Below are positions 9,133 through 18,187 of a stretch of 64,000 bases of DNA, in pieces. The DNA lies in the NCBI RefSeq assembly GCF_000230675.1, contig NZ_AGIK01000006.1, positions 62,001 through 126,000 of the forward strand, given 5' to 3'. The notes below the pieces were generated by a model, which saw only the letters and a list, made by a program, of their open reading frames with translations, was not told the origin of the DNA and did not search any database. This stretch comes from Synechococcus sp. WH 8016 (GTDB lineage Bacteria; Cyanobacteriota; Cyanobacteriia; PCC-6307; Cyanobiaceae). Numbering within the stretch: position 1 is the first letter of the stretch; each line of letters opens with the position of its first letter. The position numbers and the translations under genes are program-made.

Positions 9133-10029
9133 ATGAGCGAAATCGATCCGATGGATCTGGGGCAAGCGGTGCAGCCGTGGTCGATTCAGCGCGTCGGCGT
9201 GGTGGGGATGGGCTTGATCGGTGGTTCGATCGCCCTTGACCTCAGCCAACAAGGGGTTGAGGTGCAAGGCCTGGTTCACCGTGAAGTCACCGCGGAACGG
9301 GCCCGCAGTAGAGGGCTTGCCCCACTGGTGAGCACGGATCCCAGCTGTCTTCAAGATTGCGACCTGGTGATCCTGGCCCTCCCCTTGGCCTTGTTGCTGG
9401 CACCGGAAGAGAGCCTGCTGAAGGCCCTCCCAGAGCAGGCGGTGGTCACTGATGTGGGCTCTGTGAAGGCAGAGGTCCTAGCGGTTTGGCGCGATCTTCA
9501 TCCGCGCTTTGTGGGGAGTCATCCCATGGCGGGAACGGCTCAAGCAGGGGTTGATTCTGGTTTTCCAGGACTTTTTTGTGGCCGTCCTTGGGTGTCAACA
9601 CCTGAGTCTGCGACGGATCCAGTGGCGCTTGAGCTGATCCACCAGTTGGCCTTGCGGCTCGGTAGTCATTGGCTCACAGCTGATGCGGCCCGTCATGACC
9701 AAGCCGTGGCGCTGATCTCCCATCTCCCCGTCATCGTGAGTGCTGCTTTATTGCGGGCGGTAGGAGAAGAACGGGATCCTGCTGTGCTGGATCTGGCCAG
9801 GACCTTGGCGTCGAGCGGTTTTGCCGATACGAGCCGAGTGGGGGGTGGCAACCCGGCTCTCGGGACTGCCATGGCGGCGCACAACACGCAAGCGGTGCTT
9901 CGCTCCTTAGCGGCTTATCGCTGGAGTTTGGAGCAGCTGGAAGAAGCGATCCTTGAGGGGCATTGGGCTCAGCTCGAGAAAGAGCTGGAAAAAACGCAGT
10001 CGCTACGACCGCAGTTCCTTTCGGAGTAG
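9133..10029 (+). CDS. tyrA: Prephenate/arogenate dehydrogenase
   Basis: A 298-aa NAD(P)-dependent dehydrogenase of tyrosine biosynthesis; cyanobacterial TyrA enzymes typically prefer arogenate and NADP. The dinucleotide-binding motif GMGLIGGS is at residues 25-32. The catalytic region includes VVTDVGSVKAEV and FVGSHPMAGTAQAG (His of the HPMAG motif), with SSGFADTSRVGGGNP later. It has the single-domain size without a fused chorismate mutase or ACT domain. The gene is convergent with the crtD-like gene. Confidence 0.93.
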   Translation: MSEIDPMDLGQAVQPWSIQRVGVVGMGLIGGSIALDLSQQGVEVQGLVHREVTAERARSRGLAPLVSTDPSCLQDCDLVILALPLALLLAPEESLLKALPEQAVVTDVGSVKAEVLAVWRDLHPRFVGSHPMAGTAQAGVDSGFPGLFCGRPWVSTPESATDPVALELIHQLALRLGSHWLTADAARHDQAVALISHLPVIVSAALLRAVGEERDPAVLDLARTLASSGFADTSRVGGGNPALGTAMAAHNTQAVLRSLAAYRWSLEQLEEAILEGHWAQLEKELEKTQSLRPQFLSE

Positions 10030-10038
10030 CGGAGGGTT

Positions 10039-11568
10039 TCAACTGTTGAGCTCAAGGGTTTGGCCGCGTTGAGCGAGCAATTGCCTGCAAGCCATGAAGG
10101 CAGACAGGGTGACCCCTGCTGTTCCCTCACCTGGATGAATGGAATCTCCACAGAGCCAGAGCCCAGGCATTGGCGTGCGGCTCGCCAGGCCAAAAGGTCC
10201 GAAACGGCTGGGGGATTGCCCCAAACCGCCGACGATGCCGTTGGGCCGACCGGTCCAGCGCAGAAAGCCCCTCGGTGTAGCCAGCTCCTGATGACGCCAG
10301 GTGTGATCCGACAAGCCCAAGGCGGCTTCCACCTCGTTGCGGATCTTGGTTTGACAGGCCTTTTTTTTGCTTTGGTACGCCGTTTCTGAGCCCGAGAACC
10401 AACCCATAGGGGTTGTAAACACGCTGGCAATCACGGTGGCTTGCCCTTTCGGCGCTCGGCCATCTCCCTCTCGGCTGATCGAGATAAACACTGAGCCAGG
10501 ATCGCTTGCATCCCGTTGGTAATGGCCTGGACAGTCGTTTGGCAGATAGGCCCTGTCGATGGCGCCATAAAACACCAGTGCCCCACTGGGGGCCTCGAGC
10601 TCGGTGAGGTGTTGGCGATAGGGCGCTGGCATCGGCCTCTGGTCAGCGCTGTGTTCAGGAGCGATCAGCTCAGGGAGGCATTGAGGCGGGAGGGTGCTGA
10701 TGACGTCGCCAGCGTGAAAGATCTGCTCTTTCCGGTCTGGTCCTTCAACGCGAAGTTGCCAGCCTGACCCATCTGAGTTTTGCTGCAGTTGCTGGACGCG
10801 GTGACGCAGAAGCATGGTCCCTCCATCGCGCTTCAACCCAGATGCCAGCAGTTCACTGAGCACTTGCATGGATCCGTGAAGGTGCCATAGGCCCAGAGGG
10901 GCTTGGGTCATTTGCAACACCGTCGCTCCGTAAAGCGCTGCGGTCTGATCGGCGGGCTGTTGGGAGTAAAGCCGGAGTTGTAGATCGAGAAAGCGCCGCA
11001 GGCGTTGATCACTGCCGCAGCCAGACAGCGTTAAAAGGTCTTTGACTGTGCAGAGACTCAGAGGTGCGCTGAGCAGATTGCCTGGATTGATCGCTGCCAG
11101 TGTTTGCTTGAAATCCCAGCCATTGCGAATCGGTAAGACCGGGTCGGAAGCCGCAAAGAGCCAATTGCTTTGGTGAAGAAAGCTGCAGAGCTGCCAGAAC
11201 CTTTCGCTGCCTGGAAATTGTTGTTGCCGTTCCTGCTTCCAGCGCAGGGGGTCGTGCCAAAGGTGCACGGGCGGGGATCCATCGGCCAGGTCGACGACGC
11301 AGCCTGGATCCAGTAGTTCCGCCTCTGGTAATGGCAGATCCAGATGTTGAAAGATGCGGGCGTGGCTGCCACCAGGTTCGAGCCCTGCCACTTGGGTGGC
11401 ACCAACATCAAAGGTGTACGCCCCTCGACGGAAGGTGCCTGCACAGCCCCCAGGCTGATAATGCGCTTCTAAAAGGGTGACCGAAACACCGTCGCGTGCC
11501 AGCAGGGCCGCTGCCGTGAGTCCAGCGATGCCACCGCCGACCACGATCACGTCGTCGCGTTTTTGCAT
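10039..11568 (-). CDS. crtD: CrtD-like carotenoid desaturase/isomerase (FAD-dependent)
   Basis: A 509-aa flavoprotein of the phytoene desaturase/CrtISO family. The FAD-binding motif DDVIVVGGGIAGLTAAALLA is at residues 5-24, followed by E(34)AHYQPGGCAGTFRRG and FDVGATQVAGLEPGG, a block I associate with the cyanobacterial C-3',4' desaturase CrtD. The C-terminal flavin signature is PMPGLWLCGDSIHPGEGTAG. CrtISO and CrtO-type relatives are alternatives. It is probably membrane-associated and works in carotenoid biosynthesis. The gene is divergent from the ketosamine kinase gene. Confidence 0.72.
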   Translation of the reverse strand: MQKRDDVIVVGGGIAGLTAAALLARDGVSVTLLEAHYQPGGCAGTFRRGAYTFDVGATQVAGLEPGGSHARIFQHLDLPLPEAELLDPGCVVDLADGSPPVHLWHDPLRWKQERQQQFPGSERFWQLCSFLHQSNWLFAASDPVLPIRNGWDFKQTLAAINPGNLLSAPLSLCTVKDLLTLSGCGSDQRLRRFLDLQLRLYSQQPADQTAALYGATVLQMTQAPLGLWHLHGSMQVLSELLASGLKRDGGTMLLRHRVQQLQQNSDGSGWQLRVEGPDRKEQIFHAGDVISTLPPQCLPELIAPEHSADQRPMPAPYRQHLTELEAPSGALVFYGAIDRAYLPNDCPGHYQRDASDPGSVFISISREGDGRAPKGQATVIASVFTTPMGWFSGSETAYQSKKKACQTKIRNEVEAALGLSDHTWRHQELATPRGFLRWTGRPNGIVGGLGQSPSRFGPFGLASRTPMPGLWLCGDSIHPGEGTAGVTLSAFMACRQLLAQRGQTLELNS

Positions 11569-11604
11569 CAGGCCATGCTGACAGTTGCGTTAGGGCGATC
11601 GTGA

Positions 11605-12477
11605 ATGCGAAGGCAACTGCTGGAGGCGTTGCAAAACGATTGTGGTCAGCTCCAGGGCTGTGAGTGCAAGACCCTGGAGCCTGCTGGCAGTGCCTCCACC
11701 TGGCGTGCTCACTTATCGGATGGGCGATCCCTCTTCCTGAAGCTGGCGTCACCAGCCATGCTCCACGTGGAAGCCCGGGGGCTCCGCTCCCTCAAGCCTT
11801 GGGCTGACCCTGAGCTGCTGTTGATCCCTGATCCGCTTGGAGTGGTTCCGGTGGGAGAGCGAGCGGCGTTGATTTTGCCCTGGCTTGAGTCCGGGCGAGG
11901 GGATCAACATCAACTAGGGCGAGGGTTAGCCCTCCTTCATCGAGCGTCTGCTGACGCTGGGTTGGATCGATTTGGTTGGGATGAAGAGGGCTTTATTGGC
12001 TTGGGGCCGCAACCAGCTGGTTGGTTGCCGTCTTGGGGTGATGCGTTTGTGAGCTTGCGACTGATCCCCCAGCTTCAGTTGGCATCCAACTGGGGATTGG
12101 CTCTGGATCCACTCGAACCGTTGCTTGCAGCCACAAGGATTTGGTTGGATCAACATCAGCCCGAGCCCTGCCTCGTGCATGGCGATCTGTGGGGAGGAAA
12201 CGCGTCAGTGCTCGTTGATGGACGGGGAGCCTTGATCGACCCGGCCTGTTGGTGGGCTGATCGGGAGGTGGATCTAGCGATGACTCACCTGTTTGGTGGA
12301 TTCAGTGCCCGCTTTTACCAGGGCTATCAACAGGAATGGCCGCTAGATCCCAACCATGACGATCGGATCGTCGTTTACAACCTCTATCACCTGTTGAATC
12401 ACGCCAATCTGTTTGGAGGTGGCTACCAAAAAAAATGCCTCACAGCAATCGATGCCATGAGGTCAATGTTGTTGTGA
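11605..12477 (+). CDS. Fructosamine/ketosamine-3-kinase family protein
   Basis: A 290-aa kinase-fold protein. The conserved catalytic block VHGDLWGGNASV near residues 191-202 and the metal-binding IDPACWWADREVDLAM near 211-226 are diagnostic, as is FLKLASPAMLHVEARGL (ATP-binding Lys and Glu). The family phosphorylates sugar adducts on amines so that they break down, repairing glycated proteins. Length matches bacterial members. The substrate in this organism is not known. Confidence 0.9.
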   Translation: MRRQLLEALQNDCGQLQGCECKTLEPAGSASTWRAHLSDGRSLFLKLASPAMLHVEARGLRSLKPWADPELLLIPDPLGVVPVGERAALILPWLESGRGDQHQLGRGLALLHRASADAGLDRFGWDEEGFIGLGPQPAGWLPSWGDAFVSLRLIPQLQLASNWGLALDPLEPLLAATRIWLDQHQPEPCLVHGDLWGGNASVLVDGRGALIDPACWWADREVDLAMTHLFGGFSARFYQGYQQEWPLDPNHDDRIVVYNLYHLLNHANLFGGGYQKKCLTAIDAMRSMLL

Positions 12478-12501
12478 TTGAGAGAGAAAATCCGCCCCGT
12501 T

Positions 12502-12888
12502 TTAGCCGAGGTATTCGCTACGTAGGGTCTGAACGCGATTCACCAAAGCGGTGCGCTTTTCACTGGTGGTGAGATTTTTCCAGCTCCATTGGCCCACCAC
12601 CACAACGCCGAGAAGCTCGAGGAGCCCTGGGACGACAGGAAGAAGATTGATGGTGTCGAGAATGCCCTTAATCAGAATTTGGGCAACGATGACAGCTGCA
12701 AAAATTCCAACCACTTTGCCGATACGACCGGCTTGGCTCCAATCCACCTTGTCTAAGGTCTCGTTGACTTTTCCGAGAATTTCGCTGTAGCGCTCAGAAA
12801 AGTTGGCGGTTTCAGTGTTGGTGGATGATTCGCTGGTGTTAGCGGTCCAAGTTGACTCACTCGCCGGGGTGGTGGACTCCTCGCTCAT
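12502..12888 (-). CDS. CAAD-domain membrane protein
   Basis: A 128-aa protein with a Ser/Thr-rich, acidic N-terminus (1-30), an amphipathic stretch (SERYSEILGKVNETLDKVDW), then two hydrophobic segments (IVGIFAAVIVAQILIKGIL-like and VVPGLLELLGVVVVGQW) and a basic tail. This is the CAAD domain, which anchors some cyanobacterial aminoacyl-tRNA synthetases to thylakoids and also occurs as free proteins related to plant CURT1. The free form here is likely a thylakoid membrane protein. Confidence 0.82.
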   Translation of the reverse strand: MSEESTTPASESTWTANTSESSTNTETANFSERYSEILGKVNETLDKVDWSQAGRIGKVVGIFAAVIVAQILIKGILDTINLLPVVPGLLELLGVVVVGQWSWKNLTTSEKRTALVNRVQTLRSEYLG

Positions 12889-12977
12889 GGAACTAATGCT
12901 TAGTGCAGATTTTGGCTGAGATTATCGGTCTTTTTTCACAAGCGCCATCCCAGTTGATCATTGGTGCTGAATGCCTA

Positions 12978-13442
12978 ATGGTTCTCCGTCACGATCTTCT
13001 GGCTCCCGCACCTGCAGAAGGCTGTGCTCTGTTGCTCGGAGAGGAGCATGGCTTGGCGGATTCAGCCTCGGACGATTGGTGCGTGCAGTTGATCTGGCCT
13101 TGCCGAAACATGGTGGGTCGTCAAGAAAAAGATCGTTTTGAGCTCGACCCCCGTGAGCAAATTGCCGCGCAACGTTGGGCGCGATCGCGCTCATTAAAAG
13201 TGCTTGGGAGTGCCCATTCCCATCCGGGAGCTTCGGTGGTGCCTAGTCGAAGAGATCGTCTTTGGGCTGGGAGCTCAGGATTGATGCTGATCATGGGAAA
13301 CAACCATGCCCTTGCGGCTTGGTGGCTGGAGGTCGAGGCTCCCCATTGCGCTCTCGCCGACGTTCATCCTCTGCCGATTCGGGTCATGGGGGAGACTCCT
13401 CTGACGTCCCTTCCAGGAGATCCTGGGATTCGCCATGACTGA
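12978..13442 (+). CDS. JAMM/Mov34 metalloprotease (Mec+-like)
   Basis: A JAB1/MPN/Mov34 (JAMM) zinc metallopeptidase. The metal-binding set is visible: Glu in EGCALLLGEE and the motif SAHSHPGASVVPSRRD (H-x-H-x(8+)-D). Bacterial relatives such as Mec+ clip residues from the C-terminus of ubiquitin-fold sulfur carriers. The ATG at 12978 is preferred; an in-frame GTG at 12903 would add 25 residues. It overlaps the next gene, a MoeB-rhodanese protein, by eight bases, which supports a shared role in sulfur-carrier activation. Confidence 0.85.
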   Translation: MVLRHDLLAPAPAEGCALLLGEEHGLADSASDDWCVQLIWPCRNMVGRQEKDRFELDPREQIAAQRWARSRSLKVLGSAHSHPGASVVPSRRDRLWAGSSGLMLIMGNNHALAAWWLEVEAPHCALADVHPLPIRVMGETPLTSLPGDPGIRHD

Positions 13443-14598
13443 AGCGGGGGGTGCTCCTCAGCTAAGTGGAGAGGAGAAGACCAGATATGCCCGCCATATC
13501 ACCCTCCCCGAAGTGGGCGTTGCCGGACAACAACGCTTAAAAGCAGGCTCGGTGTTGTGCATAGGTGCTGGTGGCCTGGGTTCGCCGCTCCTGCTTTATT
13601 TGGCGGCGGCAGGGGTGGGTCGCATCGGGGTTGTGGATGATGACCTTGTTGAGCCCTCCAACCTGCAACGTCAGGTGATCCATGGCACGGGAACGGTGGG
13701 CCAGGCCAAAACGTCATCAGCGCGTTCTCGAATAAAAGATCTCAATCCCTTTTGTCGGGTTGAAGAGCATGGCGTCCGCTTGTCGGCCAGCAATGCGCTG
13801 GAGCTGGTTTCTGCGTACGACGTGGTGGTGGACGGAACGGATAATTTCGCCAGTCGCTATTTGATTAATGACGCCTGCGTCTTGACCAAGCGACCGTTCG
13901 TTTATGGCTCGGTCCAGCGCTTTGAAGGGCAAGTGAGTGTGTTCAATCTTGGGAGTGAATCACCGGATTATCGAGACCTGGTGCCGGAGCCGCCGCCGCA
14001 AGGGCTCGTCCCCTCCTGCGCTGATGGAGGAGTGATGGGTGTGATGCCTGGCTTGATTGGCCTGATTCAGGCCGCTGAGGTCATCAAGCTGATCACCGGA
14101 ATTGGGACCCCCCTTGATGGTCGGTTGCTCTTAGTGGATGGCTTGTCGATGCGGTTTCGCGAGCTCACCTTGCGAAGAAGGCCAAGTCGCGCCCCCATCG
14201 AAAAGCTGATTGACTACCAAGCGTTCTGCACGGCCGGAGATTCGATCTCCGGGGAGACATCGAATCTGATGAAAAGCATTTCTGTGGTTGAGCTCAAAGC
14301 CCTGTTGGATCAGAACCAAGACTTGGCTTTGATCGATGTGCGCAATCCAGCAGAAGTTGAGGTTGCTGTGATCGCTGGCTCCGAATTGATCCCGTTGTCC
14401 ACGCTTGAGAGTGATGAGGTGATCGAACGCATCCAGGCCATCGCGGCGAGCCAAACGGTTTATGTGCACTGCAAACTGGGAGGACGTTCGGCTAAGGCGG
14501 TAGAGCTTCTTGCCAGCCACGGCATCGATGCGGTCAACGTGGAAGGCGGGATTGATGCCTGGTCAGAGCAGATTGACCCTTCCGTTCCGCGCTATTGA
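13435..14598 (+). CDS. moeB: MoeB/ThiF-type adenylyltransferase fused to rhodanese domain
   Basis: A 387-aa E1-like enzyme with an N-terminal ThiF/MoeB domain (GAGGLGS nucleotide motif near 44-50, DDDLVEPSNLQRQ near 68-80) and a C-terminal rhodanese domain (LIDVRNPAEVEVA and active-site YVHCKLGGRS). It should adenylate the C-terminus of a MoaD/ThiS-like sulfur carrier and pass sulfur from the rhodanese cysteine. The CxxC zinc pair of E. coli MoeB is replaced (SPDYRDLVPEPPP), a form I believe common in cyanobacteria. It is translationally coupled to the JAMM peptidase. Confidence 0.9.
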   Translation: MTEAGGAPQLSGEEKTRYARHITLPEVGVAGQQRLKAGSVLCIGAGGLGSPLLLYLAAAGVGRIGVVDDDLVEPSNLQRQVIHGTGTVGQAKTSSARSRIKDLNPFCRVEEHGVRLSASNALELVSAYDVVVDGTDNFASRYLINDACVLTKRPFVYGSVQRFEGQVSVFNLGSESPDYRDLVPEPPPQGLVPSCADGGVMGVMPGLIGLIQAAEVIKLITGIGTPLDGRLLLVDGLSMRFRELTLRRRPSRAPIEKLIDYQAFCTAGDSISGETSNLMKSISVVELKALLDQNQDLALIDVRNPAEVEVAVIAGSELIPLSTLESDEVIERIQAIAASQTVYVHCKLGGRSAKAVELLASHGIDAVNVEGGIDAWSEQIDPSVPRY

Positions 14599-14604
14599 GC
14601 GCGA

Positions 14605-15798
14605 TTAGTAATCGACACCGCGCTTGAGATCAACGCCCTGCTCGGCGTAATGCTTATGGCACACCATCTCTGAATGAACGCTCGCAAGGTCGAAATAGGC
14701 GGGCTGATGTTTGCACCGGCCGGTAATGATCACTTCCGTCTCTGTTGGCTTACGGAGCAAGGCCTGAACGATCGGCTCAACCGGAAGAAGTTCGAGATCC
14801 ACGGTGGGATTTAACTCATCAAGGATCACGGTTTTGTACAGCCCGCTCGCGATCGCAGCCCTGGCGATTTCCCAGGCCCGTTCCGCTTCCACGTAGTCGA
14901 TGGGTTGTTGCTGGCCTCGCCAAACGATGGCATCACGCCCTGAACGGAGGTGATCCACTAAGTGGGGATAACTCTCACGCAAGGCTGCGATCGCCGCATC
15001 TTCGGTGTACCCACTTCCACCTTTGAGCCATTGGAGGATCAGAACGCGATGGCTTTTGTCCTGGCTGATGCCTCTGCCGATCGCTTGCAGGGCTTTCCCA
15101 AGGGCACTGGTGGATTTCCCCTTTCCTTCACCGGTATAAATCTCGATGCCGCCTGCTGTGACAAACGACAGCGCGGCGTTGTTGTCCACCTCGGGGCGTC
15201 GGTGCGCGCGCATCTCAGAGTGCAGATCGGCGATCTCTACCAACCGGCGTGGAGCTCCACGTCCGGTGACGATGATTTCCATCCCTTCCGGTCTGCTCTT
15301 CAGCGACCGGATCACATCTTCGGTTTCGAGGAGGCCAAGATCCAAGACTGGATTCAGTTCATCGAGAACCACCACGGAGTACAAAGCGCTCGCAATGGCG
15401 CCTTTGGCGATGTCCCAACCCCGTTGAGCTTCCTGTCGGTCGAAGCGTTTGACCTCGTCCACACTAAAATAGTCTCCCCGACCGGTTCGCACCTGATCGA
15501 TCAAGTGGGGGAAGCCCTGTTGCAGAGCTTCGATCGCGGCGTCTTCGTCGTAAGCCCGACCTGGACCTTTTAAGAATCGAAGCAGCAGAACTCTGGTGCG
15601 CCTTTGCTCGCAGATCCCGAGCCCAATCGTTCGGAGGACAACGCCTAAGGCTGCTTGGCTTTTGCCTTTGCCCTCGCCGTCATACACGTGGAGTTGACCG
15701 AGGCTCCGCTCACGGCTGTCAGCAGCGGTGACGATTCCAACGCCGCGATTGCTGCGAGCACGGTTGGCTTGAGACGTATTGGATGAGACTGCATCCAT
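14605..15798 (-). CDS. cobO: Double corrinoid adenosyltransferase (CobO-CobO fusion)
   Basis: A protein of 397 aa containing two tandem copies of the CobO/BtuR-type ATP:corrinoid adenosyltransferase fold. The first P-loop is DGEGKGKSQAALG (about residue 42) and the second TGEGKGKSTSALG (about 223). Each half also has VVLDELNPVLDL / VILDELNPTVDL and an IIVTGRG / VIITGRC segment ending in HSEM. Family members are normally about 200 aa single-domain proteins. The product should make adenosylcobalamin precursors. The ATG at 15798 is preferred over TTG at 15807. Confidence 0.88.
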   Translation of the reverse strand: MDAVSSNTSQANRARSNRGVGIVTAADSRERSLGQLHVYDGEGKGKSQAALGVVLRTIGLGICEQRRTRVLLLRFLKGPGRAYDEDAAIEALQQGFPHLIDQVRTGRGDYFSVDEVKRFDRQEAQRGWDIAKGAIASALYSVVVLDELNPVLDLGLLETEDVIRSLKSRPEGMEIIVTGRGAPRRLVEIADLHSEMRAHRRPEVDNNAALSFVTAGGIEIYTGEGKGKSTSALGKALQAIGRGISQDKSHRVLILQWLKGGSGYTEDAAIAALRESYPHLVDHLRSGRDAIVWRGQQQPIDYVEAERAWEIARAAIASGLYKTVILDELNPTVDLELLPVEPIVQALLRKPTETEVIITGRCKHQPAYFDLASVHSEMVCHKHYAEQGVDLKRGVDY

Positions 15799-15870
15799 TG
15801 GCAGCAAAAGGATGAGTCTTCTTACGCTGGGAGCATACAGAGATTTGAAGCGAAGGCATTGACCAACGTG

Positions 15871-16698
15871 ATGTTCCGCCAGCTCGAAGCTTTGTCAGAG
15901 CTGGAATGTGACGTCTTGGAGCGGTTGCGTGATTTCTTGGCCGCTCAGAAGCATGTGTGTGTGGCTTACTCAGGTGGTGTTGACAGCAGCCTCGTCGCAG
16001 CCATCGCCCATGAGCAGCTTGGTGACCAGGCCTTAGCGATTACGGGCGTTTCGCCCTCCCTCGCTCCCCATCTCCTGTTGGAAGCGCGCCAGCAGGCGGC
16101 CTGGCTTGGGATGCGGCACCAGGAGGTCTCCACCCTTGAGCTTGAGGATCCGAGTTACACCAGTAACCCGCAGGATCGTTGCTATGCCTGCAAGCGAGAG
16201 CTGCATCGTCATCTGGCTCCGATTGCTGCGGAAGCCAACGGCGCCCTCGTGCTTGATGGGGTGAATCAGGACGATCTGGGAGATCATCGTCCGGGGATTG
16301 CGGCGGCGAAGGAAGCCGGTGTTCGCTCTCCTCTGGCTGAACTTGGGATCACAAAGGCGACTGTCCGACGCTTGTCTTGGGCTCTTGGTTTTCCTTGGTG
16401 GGATAAGCCTGCGCAGCCTTGCCTGGCCTCCCGTTTCCCCTACGGAGAAGCCATCAGCAGTGAGCGTCTCCAGCGGGTTGGGCAGGCTGAGGCCTGGCTG
16501 ATTGACCAGGACTTCGATCAGGTTCGGGTCCGTAGTCACGGACTCGCCGCGCGTGTGGAGGTTCCCGAGGACCGCATTGCCGATTTGTTGCAGCCTTCGC
16601 TGCGGCGTGAGCTCGTGAAAACCCTTCTCAGTCTTGGCTTCACCTCGGTGAGTGTGGATGTGGAAGGGCTTGTGAGCGGCAAGCTCAATCGCGGCTAG
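15871..16698 (+). CDS. larE: ATP-dependent sacrificial sulfur transferase LarE family
   Basis: A protein of about 275 aa of the PP-loop ATP pyrophosphatase family. The PP-loop VAYSGGVDSSLVA is near residues 31-43. Downstream are CYACKRELHRHLAP and KPAQPCLASRFPYG; the latter holds the cysteine that donates sulfur in Lactobacillus LarE during synthesis of the nickel-pincer cofactor. No larB or larC is in the window, so the substrate could differ. In-frame TTG 15859 and GTG 15868 are alternative starts. Confidence 0.88.
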   Translation: MFRQLEALSELECDVLERLRDFLAAQKHVCVAYSGGVDSSLVAAIAHEQLGDQALAITGVSPSLAPHLLLEARQQAAWLGMRHQEVSTLELEDPSYTSNPQDRCYACKRELHRHLAPIAAEANGALVLDGVNQDDLGDHRPGIAAAKEAGVRSPLAELGITKATVRRLSWALGFPWWDKPAQPCLASRFPYGEAISSERLQRVGQAEAWLIDQDFDQVRVRSHGLAARVEVPEDRIADLLQPSLRRELVKTLLSLGFTSVSVDVEGLVSGKLNRG

Positions 16699-16777
16699 GT
16701 GATCAAACGCCCACTTGGTTACGACTGTGGCGCTGGTTCCCCACCCTGAATAGTTTTTATCAAGATGAATTCTTCTT

Positions 16778-18172
16778 GTGGCACTGCATCAATCCCGTCA
16801 TCATCTCCGTGACAGTGAGGAGCAGGCGTTGGTTGATGCCATGCTCTCTCCTCTGCCGAAACATCACTTTCCTGGAGTAGGGCGGGAAGGAAACTCCACA
16901 GTGCAACTTTTAAAAGAAGAGTTGCTCCTCGATGGGAATAGTAAGCAGAACTTAGCCACTTTTTGTCAGACTTATCAGGCGCAAAGCGCGATGGAGTTGA
17001 TGGCTCTGGGAGTGGATAAAAATCTCATCGATAAAGATGAATATCCGCAGACGGCTGAGCTTGAGAGTCGCTGTGTTTCGATGATGGCCGACTTATGGAA
17101 TGCTCCTGGCGCTGCAGTTGGATGCTCCACCATTGGGAGCAGCGAAGCGGCCATGCTCGGCGGGATGGCCGCGAAGTGGCGTTGGCGAAAGCGTCGCGAG
17201 GCGGCTGGCTTGCCAACAGATAAGCCCAACATGGTGTGTGGCAGCGTGCAGATCTGCTGGAAGAAGTTTGCGCGCTATTGGGATATTGAAATGCGTGAAT
17301 TAGAGATGCTTGCTGGTGAATTATGTATCAGTCCTGAGCGTGTTATCGAGGCTGTGGATGAGAACACGATTTTTGTTGTACCCACGCTTGGGGTGACGTA
17401 TCACGGCCTTTATGAAGACATTGAGTCCATCAGCAAGGCTTTGGATGACCTTCAGGCTCGGACGGGCCTTGATGTGCCCATTCACGTGGATGCGGCCAGT
17501 GGTGGCTTTCTTGCTCCGTTCTGCGCACCGGATCTCCCCCTGTGGGACTTTCGCTTGGAACGCGTGAAATCGATTAATGCTTCAGGTCATAAATTTGGTC
17601 TGGCACCCCTGGGCGTGGGCTGGGTTCTCTGGCGTAGTCAGGATGATCTGCCCGATGAGCTGGTCTTTCACGTGACCTATCTGGGTGGAGACATGCCGAC
17701 ATTCCAGATTAATTTTTCAAGGCCGGCAGGTCAGGTGATCGCTCAATATCACGAATTTGTGCGCTTAGGTCGAGAGGGCTATCGCATGCTTCACATGGCC
17801 AGTCATGCCAATGCGCAGTACTTCGCCGAAAAATTAAGGGAGATGGACCTTTTCAAAATCATCCATGACGGTGCTCCCGACCAGGGCATTCCCACCGTGG
17901 TTTGGACTCTTGATGACAATCCGGATCATGGCTTCAATCTCTATGACTTTGCCGATCGCTTGCGGATGCGTGGCTGGCAGGTGCCTGCCTATCCCTTTAC
18001 GGGAGAACTGGAATCAACAGCCTTCCAACGAATTTTGGTGAAGCGAGACTTCACTCGCGACATGGCGGACCTGCTTCTGCAAGACATCAGGCAAGCCATT
18101 GAACATTTTCAAAAGCACCCGATTACGAACAATCTGCTCGCCGCAGAGGCGGCGTCTTACAACCACCTCTGA
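16778..18172 (+). CDS. gad: Glutamate decarboxylase
   Basis: A 464-aa PLP-dependent group II decarboxylase that converts glutamate to GABA. Landmarks: CSTIGSSEAAMLGGMAAKWR, the PLP-contacting HVDAASGGFLAPF (Asp and Ala/Ser), and the Schiff-base lysine in SINASGHKFGLAPLGVGW near residue 273. The length matches bacterial GadA/B. The start is GTG at 16778. It provides a GABA shunt route or acid tolerance; speD lies convergent downstream. Confidence 0.95.
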   Translation: MALHQSRHHLRDSEEQALVDAMLSPLPKHHFPGVGREGNSTVQLLKEELLLDGNSKQNLATFCQTYQAQSAMELMALGVDKNLIDKDEYPQTAELESRCVSMMADLWNAPGAAVGCSTIGSSEAAMLGGMAAKWRWRKRREAAGLPTDKPNMVCGSVQICWKKFARYWDIEMRELEMLAGELCISPERVIEAVDENTIFVVPTLGVTYHGLYEDIESISKALDDLQARTGLDVPIHVDAASGGFLAPFCAPDLPLWDFRLERVKSINASGHKFGLAPLGVGWVLWRSQDDLPDELVFHVTYLGGDMPTFQINFSRPAGQVIAQYHEFVRLGREGYRMLHMASHANAQYFAEKLREMDLFKIIHDGAPDQGIPTVVWTLDDNPDHGFNLYDFADRLRMRGWQVPAYPFTGELESTAFQRILVKRDFTRDMADLLLQDIRQAIEHFQKHPITNNLLAAEAASYNHL

Positions 18173-18187
18173 ACCCAGGTCTTGCAC

